Notes: generated from the letters alone by a model not told the origin. A DNA stretch of 64,000 nt from Rhizobium sp. CF122 (GCF_000282035.1 NZ_AKKA01000069.1:1-64000); one strand, 5' to 3'. Positions 53,106 to 62,744 are shown, numbered from the stretch's first letter. Translations and numbers: made by a program.

Positions 53106-55055
53106 ATGGAGCATCGCATCGAGCCATCACCCGCGACTGGAACCACGGAGGCAGCCGACTGGGCTTTTCCGCTGCGATTGCATCTCAGCGTCATCATTGT
53201 CGGGCTGCTGGCCTGCACGGCGCTGCCACTCGTGTGGATGGCATATACGCAGGGAAGGGTGACCGCCCTCTCTGCCGGCGAAGCACAGATGCGCCAGCTC
53301 GGTATGCGTACGATCGAGGATTACCGCAATGTGTTCGCCGGCGGATATGCAGCGATCGAGACGACCTCTGCCGTCCCCCAAATGCTTACACCACCTCCCC
53401 AAGACCTATTGGCGAAGCAGAACCTTCTGCTGCACGCGCTGAAGTCGTCCTTACGCATAGACGGAGTCTATGCCGGTTATGCAGACGGGACGTACATACA
53501 GGCCACCAACATTGCGACCAATCCGACCTGGCGCGACACCTTGAACGCCCCGGCCGACGCCGCATTCGCCGTTCGTACGATCACCAAGGTCATCGGCATT
53601 CCAGTGACGACGTGGAGGTTCTTCGACAAGGACACTCGTCCTCTCGCTCGTCGCGCCGACCGCGACGACATCTTCGACCCGCGTTCCCGCCCCTGGTACC
53701 ACGCCGCGCTCTCGGAGGGACAGACGACTTCAGTCGGCCCCTACATTTCAGCCGCGACCAACTACCTCACCCTGACATTTGCTACACCCGCTGTCGGGGG
53801 GAGCCAAGTCGTTATCGGCGCCGATGTGATGCTCGTGACCTTGGGGGAGGTTGTCAATGTCGGCACGATCTCGAAAGAGGCGCATGGCTATGTATTCGAC
53901 AACACCGGGCGCCTGATCGTGCATTCCGACCCCGCAGTCATGGCGAAACTGCGCGATAATATTCGTCGTGGGGGGCTGCTGTCTGTTGCGGACATCGCAA
54001 GAGCGGACCCTGCCATCCCGGCCGTCACGAACCTGGCGCAAGGCCGCCGGTTGCCGGATGGTGATGTTGTCCGCTTTCCGGTGAATGGCCGCGAGCACCT
54101 AGCCCAGAGCTTCCATGCGGAAGTTGCCGGTATGCTGAAGGACTACACGGTCGTCATCGCCGCACCGCTGGACGACCTAGTTGGGCCTGTCGAGCGAACG
54201 CTGCGGCGCAACCTCGCTGCCGCGGCGGCCTTCTTGGCCGCCGGCGCGATCGCCGCGATCATCATTTCCCGATTGATCAGCCGATCGCTCTACGCATTGG
54301 CCGATGAGGCGAGACAACTGGGTAATCTGGAATTTAGACAGAGCCGCGTCTCGCATTCCTGGATATCCGAAGTCAACGCGCTCGGGAAAGCACTCGGCGC
54401 CGCCCGCGATGCGATCCGAACGTTCTCGCTCTACGTGCCACGTGAACTGGTTCGCAGGATTGTCATCGCCGGCCAATCGGCCATAGGCTCCGCCTCGCGG
54501 CAGGAGATCACCGTCCTCTTCACCGACATCCGCGAGTTCACGACGATCTCCGAGCGGCATTCGCCCGAAGATGTCGTGGCGCTGCTATCCACTTATTTCG
54601 AAGCCCTCAACGTGATTGTGGAGCGCCATGGCGGCACTATCGTGCAATATATCGGCGACTCTATTTTCGCGATGTGGAACGCGCCCGTTCGTGACGAGCA
54701 GCATGTCGAAAACGCCTGCCGCTGTGCCTTGTCAATGAAAGCCGCGATCGACGCGATGAACGCTTCCAATCGCGCCGCCGCTCGCCCCGAACTTGTCACT
54801 CGCTTCGGCCTGCATACAGGACCGGCCGTCGTCGGCAGCGTCGGCGCCGAGACCCGGCGGCAATACACCGCCATCGGCGATACTGTAAACATCGGCTCGC
54901 GGCTGGAGGGCCTGAACCGCGACTATGGAACCTCGATCCTCGTCAGCAGCGCGATCCGTGACGCGGTTGAAGAGAACTTCACTTTCATGCCCATCGGAAC
55001 CGTCAGCGTCAGAGGCCGAACAGGGCAGACAGAGCTTTACGAGCTTCGCGGATGA
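53106..55055 (+). CDS. Membrane class III adenylate/guanylate cyclase with Cache and HAMP domains
   Basis: The 649-residue receptor cyclase has a membrane helix (LHLSVIIVGLLACTALPLVWMAY), a large periplasmic dCache-like sensor (about 50-350, DIFDPRSRPWYHAALSEGQ), a second membrane helix (AAAAFLAAGAIAAIIISRLI), a HAMP-like linker and the cyclase domain. Catalytic residues are Asp in LFTDIREFT and YIGDSIFAMW, and NIGSRLEG for the transition state. It closes the DUF3302-HlyD-SulP-PPK2-AI-2E run after a 77-base gap. The periplasmic ligand is unknown. Confidence 0.93.
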   Translation: MEHRIEPSPATGTTEAADWAFPLRLHLSVIIVGLLACTALPLVWMAYTQGRVTALSAGEAQMRQLGMRTIEDYRNVFAGGYAAIETTSAVPQMLTPPPQDLLAKQNLLLHALKSSLRIDGVYAGYADGTYIQATNIATNPTWRDTLNAPADAAFAVRTITKVIGIPVTTWRFFDKDTRPLARRADRDDIFDPRSRPWYHAALSEGQTTSVGPYISAATNYLTLTFATPAVGGSQVVIGADVMLVTLGEVVNVGTISKEAHGYVFDNTGRLIVHSDPAVMAKLRDNIRRGGLLSVADIARADPAIPAVTNLAQGRRLPDGDVVRFPVNGREHLAQSFHAEVAGMLKDYTVVIAAPLDDLVGPVERTLRRNLAAAAAFLAAGAIAAIIISRLISRSLYALADEARQLGNLEFRQSRVSHSWISEVNALGKALGAARDAIRTFSLYVPRELVRRIVIAGQSAIGSASRQEITVLFTDIREFTTISERHSPEDVVALLSTYFEALNVIVERHGGTIVQYIGDSIFAMWNAPVRDEQHVENACRCALSMKAAIDAMNASNRAAARPELVTRFGLHTGPAVVGSVGAETRRQYTAIGDTVNIGSRLEGLNRDYGTSILVSSAIRDAVEENFTFMPIGTVSVRGRTGQTELYELRG

Positions 55056-55078
55056 CACCATCGAAGCGTCCTGTACCT

Positions 55079-55790
55079 CGTTGGTGGAAAGGACACTGAA
55101 CGGTTACCGCGCACGGCGATGGGTCCGGTAGGATACGCTGAGCAGTTGTCCGCCCTCGGAAGAGATCGACCCGGGAAGATGCGCTCGCGTGAACTCCTCC
55201 GGTGTGCGGACATCCAGGAGATGGTCGTGCGCACCGGATCGGCATTCAACGTTTCGGCGGTCTGCCGATCGATGACCGTCAGAACGTCCTTTGCCGAAAG
55301 GCTCTCGCTGTGCTCGCTCGCGAAGCGGCGAGCTGTTTCTGTCGGCCCCCCGTAGGTTACCGTGCGCCCCTCCAGATCGAAACCTGCCTCAGTCCAGCCG
55401 CGCGCACCGCCATCAAGATAGCCGACGAAATTGGAGCCCGGGAATCGATCAGCGTCTGCGCCCCGAGAATGGCACGCGGCAGGCCTGCGCAGGAGACAAC
55501 GACCTTCGTCTCCGGTGAGGACACAATGTCCTTGAAGCGCAGCAGGAGCTCGGCGCCGGCACGCCGACGGCGCCTGGCACATGCGCCTTTTCATATTCGC
55601 CGAGCGTGCGAGTATCGAGGACGATAACGTCCTCGCCCCGATCATGCCATGCCTTGAGCTCGACGACCGAGACCCCAAGTGTTCTGCAGGCAGATTTGTT
55701 GCAAACAGCGGCAAAGCACAGCCAACGCGACCGGCCGGATATCGAGAACTGCCAGTTCAACCTGTCGCCGAGCCAATCGATCAATGTGGC
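55079..55790 (-). pseudogene. Decayed rhodanese-domain protein
   Basis: On the minus strand, rhodanese-like segments appear in successive frames: WHDRGEDVIVLDTRTLGEYEKAHVPGAVGV, then ELLLRFKDIVSSPETKVVVSCAGLPRAILG, then NFVGYLDGGARGWTEAGF, then DHLLDVRTPEEFTRAHLPGSISSEGGQLL. At least three frame changes and loss of both ends make it a pseudogene. It abuts the stop of the peptide-binding gene. The parent family is a multi-domain rhodanese (sulfurtransferase). Confidence 0.82.
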
Positions 55791-55832
55791 CTTGTCTATC
55801 GAACGTCCAGTCGTGGCTCGTGCCCTTTGATC

Positions 55833-57431
55833 TCAAGCGTTTGGATCGATCCACAGGTCGCCGAAGCTCCAATTGAGCCCCTGCGATCCCGTGACGAAGT
55901 TCTTCACCCGCTTGTTGGCAACGATCTGGGCGCCAGCAGCAACCAGGTTGACGGAAGCGACCTCGTCGTGGATGAAGTGCTGGAATTTGCTCCAGGTGTC
56001 CCATCGCTTCTTCTCGTCCGGCTCAATAGCAGCCGCCTCGAGCAAAGCGTCCGCCTGCGCGTTGGCGTAGTGGCTGGCATTCGAGAAAGGCAGGCCAATC
56101 TTGAAGTTCTTGCTCCAATAGGCGCGCTGGATGCCGAGTGACGGGTCGAACGTGTTCGAAAGCGACTCCACCACGAGATCGAAGGCGCGGTCGGTGTAGA
56201 CCGTCTTCAGGAACGTCGGCAGGTCATACTTCTTGATCTCGATGCCGATACCGATCTTTTCCAGCTGGCTTTTCAGGACGTCGGCATAGCCTTGCGGCAG
56301 ATAGGAATTGTAGGTCAGTCGGAGGTCGAAACGCTTGCCGTCCGCCTTGCGCGGATAGCCTGCCTCGTCTAGCAGCTTTTCGGCGGCGGCAGGATCGAAG
56401 GCATGCGCAACGACGCTCGGATCGTACCATTTCGGCAATGCCGTACTGACAGGACTCGGCGAAACCTGCGCGTAGCCGTAAAGCGCCACATCGACGATCT
56501 CCTGCAGATTGATCGCCTTGGCGATGGCAAGCCTCACCTCGCGCTTGGCAAAGAGCGGATTGTCGTAATTGAAGAACAACTGCTGCTGCGGGCCGGAATA
56601 GGCGTAGGTGGTGGTATCCACGACAAGATGAGGATCTTGTTTCAGCCGGTCGAGATCGGCAAGCGGCACGGGATTGTCGCCGATGTCGGCCTCGCCCGTC
56701 TCCAAGGCGGCGGACCGCGCCGCCGGATCGGTCACGACGCGCAGGATGATCCGATCGAGATAGGGCTTTCCGGCGTCCCAATAGTCAGGATTTCGCTCGA
56801 AGATCAGGTGGCTGCCGGCCACCCATTCCGTCAGTTTGAACGGCCCGGTACCGATCGCCGTTTGCAGCGTTTGGCCATCGCCCGGCGCCAGTTTCTCGAA
56901 GATATGCTTCGGCACGATCGGCGATTCCGAGCTCGATTGCGCCGCCAGCAGGAAGGGAGCGGGCTTCGACAGAACGATGACGGCGGTGAGCGGATCCGGC
57001 GTCTCGACCGCGACCACATTCTGGTAGGTGATGCGGCCGCGTGGGTGTGCCTGCTTCAGCCTGAAGATCGAAAAGGCAACGTCGGCGGAGGTGAAGTCCG
57101 TCCCGTCATGCCACTTGACGCCCTTGCGGAGCTTGAAAGTGTAGCGAAGATTGTCATCGGAAACCGACCACTCCGTTGCCAGCAGCGGCTGCGGCTTGAC
57201 GTCGAAGTCGAAGGTCAAAAGGCCCTCGACAATCTTCGGACCGATGGCCTGGCCGGTCCCTGACGACGTGTTGATCGCAAAGAGAGCATTGCCCGGATCC
57301 ACCCGGTAGAGCCAATTCAAGGTACCGCCTGTTGCCGGCGCCGCCGCCTGCCCAAAGGAGAACGACGGAAGCAATGTGCTCGCCCCGGCAAGCAATATTA
57401 GCTGGTTGAAACTGCGACGGTTGATGGACAC
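55833..57431 (-). CDS. Peptide/nickel-type ABC substrate-binding protein (SBP family 5), Tat-exported
   Basis: The 532-residue periplasmic protein has a twin-arginine signal (NRRSFNQLILLAGAS) and the family-5 core (EGLLTFDFDVKPQPLLATEWSVSDD, YTFKLRKGVKWHDGTDFTSADVAFS, GTGPFKLTEWVAGSHLIFERNPDYW, VRLAIAKAINLQEIV). It starts at GTG 57431 with GAGGAG nearby. No family-5 permease or ATPase gene is adjacent, so its partner must be elsewhere. Upstream sequence contains GGAAAA dyads. Confidence 0.92.
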   Translation of the reverse strand: MSINRRSFNQLILLAGASTLLPSFSFGQAAAPATGGTLNWLYRVDPGNALFAINTSSGTGQAIGPKIVEGLLTFDFDVKPQPLLATEWSVSDDNLRYTFKLRKGVKWHDGTDFTSADVAFSIFRLKQAHPRGRITYQNVVAVETPDPLTAVIVLSKPAPFLLAAQSSSESPIVPKHIFEKLAPGDGQTLQTAIGTGPFKLTEWVAGSHLIFERNPDYWDAGKPYLDRIILRVVTDPAARSAALETGEADIGDNPVPLADLDRLKQDPHLVVDTTTYAYSGPQQQLFFNYDNPLFAKREVRLAIAKAINLQEIVDVALYGYAQVSPSPVSTALPKWYDPSVVAHAFDPAAAEKLLDEAGYPRKADGKRFDLRLTYNSYLPQGYADVLKSQLEKIGIGIEIKKYDLPTFLKTVYTDRAFDLVVESLSNTFDPSLGIQRAYWSKNFKIGLPFSNASHYANAQADALLEAAAIEPDEKKRWDTWSKFQHFIHDEVASVNLVAAGAQIVANKRVKNFVTGSQGLNWSFGDLWIDPNA

Positions 57432-57838
57432 GCGAAGAGCTCCTCTTGGGTTGGATATTGGTCCGCCGAGTGGAGCTTCAGTGTTGTGTCCCGAAAGGCG
57501 AAGTCAAAGTTTCTTTTCGTCCGGAAAAGAATAATTGCATGCGGAAGATTCTTCGTAGCCCGCGTGGCGCTAAGGAAAACCAGCGCATTTTCCATGCTTT
57601 TCCCGGATGATGTTTTGCGTGAATGAACGCCTCGGAAGAAACGCAAGAATCTTCGCATATATCTGTTATCGTTTGGGAATCGAGGTGAAAGCGCATTTGG
57701 CTTGCACGCCGGCGCGGTGCGTACAGAACCGACAGACACTCACTCGACGTCAAAGCAGATGTTTGGAAACGGTAATCCGCCTGGAGAAATTGTGAATACG
57801 CCGAGCAATCGACGCCCGACGTCGCTTGGAGGCCGCGC
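57432..57838. promoter_or_regulatory. Spacer upstream of the peptide-binding gene with GGAAAA/TTTTCC dyads
   Basis: About 400 bases hold no supported gene. TTCTTTTC (57511-57518) pairs with GAAAAGAA (57524-57531) over a 5-base spacer, and GGAAAA (57574-57579) with TTTTCC (57588-57593). Both lie upstream of the minus-strand gene at 57431 and could be operators or hairpins. Confidence 0.45.
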
Positions 57839-58609
57839 TCAGGCTCGCCAGCGCAAGAGCCTTGCTTCCGCTGCACCGGCCAATCTGTTGAGTGCAAAGC
57901 CGACTAGGCCGAGAATGATGACGCCCACCATGACCAATGCCATGTCAAACCGCTCACGTCCGGCAATGACCAAGCCGCCGATGCCTGGACCAACGGCAAG
58001 AAAATACTCCGCCCCGACGGTCGCCAACCACGAGTAGATCAACCCAAGATGAATGCCGGTCGCGATCGTTGGCAGGGCCGAGGGCAGGTAGATTTTTGTG
58101 ATGCGCTGCCATGGCCGAAACCGCAGTGCGCGACCGACCTCGACCAGTTCGGCCGGCGCATCCTTGATGCCGTCATAGGTGTTGAGGGCGATGGGGATGA
58201 AGGCCGCGAGCGCGACGAAGACGACCTTCGCCTGTTCTGCGAACCCGAACCACACCGAAATGAGAGGAATCCAGGCAAGCAGGGAAATCTGCTTCAATCC
58301 GTTGAAGGTCGGCATGATCAGCCGATCCCCTAGCCTCGTCACGGCAACGAGCGTGCCGAAGCTGACGCCGAGAGCGCAACCGATCAGGAAGCCCGCGATA
58401 TTGCGCAACAGGCTCGCCCCGAGCTGACCCGTCAGACCGTTGTCGATAATCTCCCGTTTGGCGGTGCGCACGACATCTTCGATAGCCGGCAGAAAGCGGG
58501 GATCCATGAGGTCGAGGCGGCCGGAGGCTTCCCATGCGACGAGAAGAAGAAGGGGAAGCGCAAGGCCGCGCCTGATACGGACAAGCCTGGTTGACGTTTC
58601 GGCGGCCAT
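57839..58609 (-). CDS. ABC transporter permease (SsuC/TauC type), second subunit
   Basis: The 256-residue permease has about six hydrophobic segments and the EAA-like loop VEVGRALRFRPWQRITKIYLPSALPTIATGIHLGL. The family imports sulfonates, taurine or similar. Its ATG overlaps the stop of the first permease gene (TGATG), so translation is coupled. ATG 58609 is preferred to the adjacent GTG. It ends a five-gene minus-strand run from the flavin monooxygenase. Confidence 0.9.
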   Translation of the reverse strand: MAAETSTRLVRIRRGLALPLLLLVAWEASGRLDLMDPRFLPAIEDVVRTAKREIIDNGLTGQLGASLLRNIAGFLIGCALGVSFGTLVAVTRLGDRLIMPTFNGLKQISLLAWIPLISVWFGFAEQAKVVFVALAAFIPIALNTYDGIKDAPAELVEVGRALRFRPWQRITKIYLPSALPTIATGIHLGLIYSWLATVGAEYFLAVGPGIGGLVIAGRERFDMALVMVGVIILGLVGFALNRLAGAAEARLLRWRA

Positions 58610-59427
58610 CACAATCCTTCTTTTTTCCAGCGCTGGATGAAGACTTCGGAGCCGTTCAGACCCTTGTCCATGGCAAAGCCTATGAGGCCGATCACGATCA
58701 TCGCGATGATCACGGTATCCAGCCAGAACATCTGCCTTCCCCAGACCAGCAGGTATCCGAGCCCTTCAGAGGACGCCAGGAGCTCTACGCCGACAAGCGA
58801 TGTCCAGGCATGCGTGAGGCCATAGCGGATGCCAGTGAAGATGGAGGGAATGGCGCCCGGCAGGACAATCAGCCGAAGCGTCTGCCAGCGGCTGAAGCGC
58901 AGGGCCTTACCGACTTGCACGTACTTGCCTGGAACGCTGCGGATACCGGAGAAGGTATTGAGCGTGATCGGCACGAGAGCGCCCTTGGCAATGATGATGA
59001 TCTTCAGCGTCTCCTCAATGCCAACCAGCAGCATGAGCAACGGAATCCAGCCAAGCGTCGGGATCTGCGCAAAGGCGAGGAATGTCGGCTTTACATAGTC
59101 TTCAAAGCGCGCAGACAGGCCCATGGCGATGCCGAGGGCCAAGCCCAATACCGCGCCGATAGCAAAGCCGAAGATCACGCGCCGCAAACTGACGGCGGCG
59201 TGGTAGAGCAATTCACCGCTCGCAATCATGTCGCGGCCAGTCTGCAGCACGTAGGTGGGCTCAGGAAGAATTTGCTCCGGTAGCCAGCCTCTTGCGGAAG
59301 CCAACCACCAGAGCGCAATCAGAAACATTGGAAGAAGCAGGGCCGAGAGCGAAAAGAACCGTCCCCTGAGAAATCTGCGCCAATTCGTGATGTTTTCGTG
59401 GCCAGAGAGCTCAAGATAAGTTGCCAT
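58609..59427 (-). CDS. ABC transporter permease (SsuC/TauC type), first subunit
   Basis: The 272-residue permease has a basic N-terminus, about six hydrophobic segments and the loop VQVGKALRFSRWQTLRLIVLPGAIPSIFTGIRYGL. It differs clearly from the second permease, so the transporter is heterodimeric, unlike the usual single SsuC. ATG 59427 has GGAG nine bases upstream; ATG 59442 lacks a site. It follows the binding-protein gene by about 20 bases. Confidence 0.9.
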   Translation of the reverse strand: MATYLELSGHENITNWRRFLRGRFFSLSALLLPMFLIALWWLASARGWLPEQILPEPTYVLQTGRDMIASGELLYHAAVSLRRVIFGFAIGAVLGLALGIAMGLSARFEDYVKPTFLAFAQIPTLGWIPLLMLLVGIEETLKIIIIAKGALVPITLNTFSGIRSVPGKYVQVGKALRFSRWQTLRLIVLPGAIPSIFTGIRYGLTHAWTSLVGVELLASSEGLGYLLVWGRQMFWLDTVIIAMIVIGLIGFAMDKGLNGSEVFIQRWKKEGL

Positions 59428-59448
59428 CACCTGCGTCTCCATTTTTGT

Positions 59449-60522
59449 TTACGAGGCCACCGGCTTGCCGTCGGCGCCGTAGGCCTGCCAGAAGTTCTGC
59501 AGGCTGAACCGCTCTATGGCGCTGTTTAGGTAACGCGGCTCGAACCAGCTCTCGAGATCGACATCACGGCGGATGAGGCCGAATTCCTTGCTCTTGGCCG
59601 CCTGTTCCTTGTATTGCGAGACGAGAAGGTCATCGATCAGTGGCGAGTTGCGATAGGCGAGCGTGTCGCCCTTGAAGTACTCCTCCAGAATTGGAACGGG
59701 TGTCCCCGACTTGTGCCACAATTCCAGCAGTGCCGGGCGGTTGGGCTCGTCGGACGACCATTGGGCCGCCTTGACGAAAGCATCGACGACCCGCTGGGTT
59801 ATCTCCGGATGGGCATCGATGAACGCCTGTCGGCCGATGACGCCGGCGTTGCGGCCGAAGCGCGGATCGTCGCCCTTGGTCGTGTAGATGACATCGGCTG
59901 CACCCTTCGCTGCAAGGTTGATAAGCTGCGTATCGCCGAAGGCGGCGTCGATGTCCTTGCTGGTGAGAGCGGCAACCGTGCCGGCGCTGTCGAGATTGAC
60001 GACCTGAGCGTCGCGCTCTTTCAACCCATGGGCTTCCAAGACCTTGACGGCAGCCAGATGACCGTTCGTGCCGCGCTGTAGCGCTATCTTGCGGCCCTTC
60101 AGATCCGCGATAGACTTGATGCCGCTATCTTTGGCGACGGCAAGGTAGAGCGGCTTTCTCGCCCCACTTGCCAGCAGATACTTGGTCTTCAGCCCGTTGG
60201 CGCGGCCGATCAGCGAGGGGAGATCACCCTGATAGGCGAAGTCGAGCTGATCATTCGCGAAGCCTTCATTCACGGCAGGGCCCGCGCCCTTGAAGAAGGT
60301 CCATTCGATCTTGATGTTCGGATCCTTGGCGAACTCCTTTTCCAGAAATTCCCCGGCTCGTGCCGTCGCGGCAGACGTGCCTTCCGCGTAAGGGCGGTTG
60401 TCGACGCCGATGGCCGCATAGCCGACATGAATGACCAGCGGCTCCTCCGCCCGGACCGTGGCCGACGCGGTAAGCATCAGGGCGAGGCCGGCGGCCACGC
60501 GTGACAGAAATGCGCGTTTCAT
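59449..60522 (-). CDS. ABC transporter substrate-binding protein (SsuA/TauA/NMT1-like)
   Basis: The 357-residue periplasmic protein has a signal peptide (AGLALMLTASATVRA) and the family core with a DLPSLIGRANG segment, DLKGRKIALQRGTNGHLAAVKVLEAHGL and the hinge region AFGDTQLINLAAKGAADVIY. It should capture an organosulfur compound such as an alkanesulfonate. It lies between the ATPase gene and the permeases on the same strand. Confidence 0.9.
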   Translation of the reverse strand: MKRAFLSRVAAGLALMLTASATVRAEEPLVIHVGYAAIGVDNRPYAEGTSAATARAGEFLEKEFAKDPNIKIEWTFFKGAGPAVNEGFANDQLDFAYQGDLPSLIGRANGLKTKYLLASGARKPLYLAVAKDSGIKSIADLKGRKIALQRGTNGHLAAVKVLEAHGLKERDAQVVNLDSAGTVAALTSKDIDAAFGDTQLINLAAKGAADVIYTTKGDDPRFGRNAGVIGRQAFIDAHPEITQRVVDAFVKAAQWSSDEPNRPALLELWHKSGTPVPILEEYFKGDTLAYRNSPLIDDLLVSQYKEQAAKSKEFGLIRRDVDLESWFEPRYLNSAIERFSLQNFWQAYGADGKPVAS

Positions 60523-60546
60523 AGTTTTTCTCCGTTCTTGTGAAGC

Positions 60547-61377
60547 TTATCTGGCCAGCGCGACAGCACGTTCGACGTGACCGCCGTCATCGGATCGTTG
60601 CGTCGCTTTGGGCTGCATATTCTCGCCCGTCGCATGAAGGCTCTTCAGGACACGGTCTCGCACATTGGCAATATCGCTGGACGTACGCCGGCGTGGGCGC
60701 GCCAGCTTGACCGGTACCACTTCGCGGATGCGGCCCGGACGCGGCGACATGACGACGACGCGATCCCCGAGATAGACAGCCTCTTCCACGTCATGCGTCA
60801 CCAGCACCATTGTGATGTTTTCCTTTGCCCAGATCTCCTGCAACTCGTCCTGCAGATACGCCTTGGTGATGGCGTCGAGCGCCCCGAAAGGCTCGTCGAG
60901 CAGAAGGACGTTCGGCCGGCTGACGAGGCCACGGGCAATACCAGCACGCTGCGCCATGCCGCCGGATAATTGATGCGGGTAGACATTGGCAAAGCGGGAA
61001 AGCCCGACAAGCTCTAGATGTTCGCGCACAAGCTCTGCCTTTCGCGCGCTCGTCAGCTTGCTGTTCAAGAGGCCAAGGGAGACGTTTTTCTCGACAGTCA
61101 GCCAGGGAAAGAGGCGTGGCTCCTGAAAGACGATGCCCCGATCGAGGCTGGGTTCGACAACTGCCTTGCCCGCATGGCGGATGGTGCCTGATGTCGCGAT
61201 ATCCAGACCGGCGAAGAGACGCAGCAACGTCGATTTTCCGCAACCGCTGGCACCGACGATTGTTACGAACTCGCCCTTCGCAATATCGAGGTTGATGTCG
61301 TCGAGCGCGATCAGCGGCTCCCGCTCGATCTGGAACTGCCGGGTTATGTGCTCGACTGTGAGATGGGGTCGGTTCAT
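60547..61377 (-). CDS. ABC transporter ATP-binding protein (SsuB/TauB type)
   Basis: The 276-residue ATPase has Walker A VGASGCGKST (about residues 39-48), the signature LSGGMAQR, Walker B LLLDEPFGALDA and the H-loop VTHDVEEA. The tail after about residue 225 is longer than usual. It powers the two following permeases. It lies 11 bases after the flavin monooxygenase stop, indicating one operon. Confidence 0.93.
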   Translation of the reverse strand: MNRPHLTVEHITRQFQIEREPLIALDDINLDIAKGEFVTIVGASGCGKSTLLRLFAGLDIATSGTIRHAGKAVVEPSLDRGIVFQEPRLFPWLTVEKNVSLGLLNSKLTSARKAELVREHLELVGLSRFANVYPHQLSGGMAQRAGIARGLVSRPNVLLLDEPFGALDAITKAYLQDELQEIWAKENITMVLVTHDVEEAVYLGDRVVVMSPRPGRIREVVPVKLARPRRRTSSDIANVRDRVLKSLHATGENMQPKATQRSDDGGHVERAVALAR

Positions 61378-61388
61378 ATCGCTCGCCC

Positions 61389-62744
61389 CTACTCTGCCGC
61401 GGCCTGAACGCGCGCCGGATGCCGGGGTGTGCTGAGGCCGAGATTTTCGCGCAGCGTTCTGCCCTGGTATTCGGTGCGGAACAGTCCACGACGCCGCAGT
61501 TCCGGCAACACGAACTCAGTGAAGTCCCGTAGCCCGACAGGCAGATGCGGCGGCATGACATTGAAGCCATCGGCCGCGCCGGTCGTGAACCAGTGCTCCA
61601 TCTCGTCCGCGATCCGGCTCGGCGTGCCGACAATCTGCCAATGGCCACGCGCGCCTGCGACCCTCAGATAGAGCTCGCGTATCGTCAGGTTTTCGCGTCT
61701 GGCAAGATCGAGAAGGAGCTTCTGCCGGCTCTTGCTTGCGTTCGTCTCCGGCACGTCCGGGATGGGGCCGTCCAGAGGATATTTCGAGAGATCGACACCC
61801 TCCGCCATGCCGTTCAAGATGGAAAGGCCGACAACCGGATGAATGAGGTCCTGGATCTCCTGGAATTTCGCTTCTGCCTCCGCCTGAGTACGGCCGACGA
61901 CCGGGAAGATCCCCGGCATGATCTTCAACTCTTCGGGCCTGCGACCGTACTTGGCAAGTCGGCCCTTCAGATCGCTGTAGAAACCGCGTGCGTCCTCGAT
62001 TGTCTGATGCGCCGTGAAGACGACCTCCGCAGTGCGCGCGGCAAGTTCCTTACCCGGTTCCGACGATCCTGCCTGTACGAGCACCGGCTGTCCCTGAGGC
62101 GCGCGGGCGACGTTCAACGGCCCGCGAACCTTGAAGAACTTGCCCTTGTGATTGAGGACATGCTGCTTGTCCGGATCGAAGTATATGCCGCTTTCCTTGT
62201 CACGCAGGAATGCGTCTTCCTCCCAGGTGTCCCACAGTCCGCGCACGACGTCGGCAAACTCTTCGGCGCGCTCGTATCGCTCCGCATGTGCATAATGCTC
62301 CTCACGGCCGAAATTGTGCGCCTCGTGTTCGCTGGACGAGGTGACGAGATTCCAACCCGCGCGCCCGCCGCTGATGTGATCGAGCGAGGCAAATTTCCGC
62401 GCGATATGGTAGGGCTCGTTGTATGAAGTGGAGGCAGTGGCGACAAAACCGATGTTTTTCGTCACCGCGGCCAGAGCGGACAGCAAGGTGATTGGCTCGA
62501 ACTGCGCCACGTAGCGGACAGCCGTCCTGCTGAGAGCCTCTATGTCGGTACCGCGCGTGCCGACGCCGTCGGCCATGAAAATGAGATCAAATTTCGCCGC
62601 TTCAGCCAGCTGCGCAAGCTCAATATAGTGAGCGAAATTGGAGCCGGCATCCGCTTGCGCCTCCGGGTGCCGCCATGCGGCCACGTGATGGCCCGTCGGG
62701 TACAGAAAGGCACCAAGTTTGATCTGTGGTCGCGCGCCACTCAT
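61389..62744 (-). CDS. FMN-dependent monooxygenase (LLM family, NtaA/SnaA/DszA-like)
   Basis: The 451-residue flavin enzyme uses reduced FMN and oxygen, probably to release sulfite from an organosulfur compound. The LLM TIM-barrel features include KFDLIFMADGVGTRG, LLSALAAVTKNIGFVATASTSYNEPYHIARKFASLDHISGGRAGWNLVTS and VLVQAGSSEPGKELAARTAEVVFTA. Length fits the NtaA/DszA branch rather than the shorter SsuD. ATG 62744 opens the operon, downstream of a shared promoter region. Confidence 0.9.
   Translation of the reverse strand: MSGARPQIKLGAFLYPTGHHVAAWRHPEAQADAGSNFAHYIELAQLAEAAKFDLIFMADGVGTRGTDIEALSRTAVRYVAQFEPITLLSALAAVTKNIGFVATASTSYNEPYHIARKFASLDHISGGRAGWNLVTSSSEHEAHNFGREEHYAHAERYERAEEFADVVRGLWDTWEEDAFLRDKESGIYFDPDKQHVLNHKGKFFKVRGPLNVARAPQGQPVLVQAGSSEPGKELAARTAEVVFTAHQTIEDARGFYSDLKGRLAKYGRRPEELKIMPGIFPVVGRTQAEAEAKFQEIQDLIHPVVGLSILNGMAEGVDLSKYPLDGPIPDVPETNASKSRQKLLLDLARRENLTIRELYLRVAGARGHWQIVGTPSRIADEMEHWFTTGAADGFNVMPPHLPVGLRDFTEFVLPELRRRGLFRTEYQGRTLRENLGLSTPRHPARVQAAAE

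Noticed and set aside
57607..57795. 62-residue plus-strand frame upstream of the permease gene
   Set aside because: Composition is not protein-like and there is no ribosome site; the region is better read as a promoter spacer.
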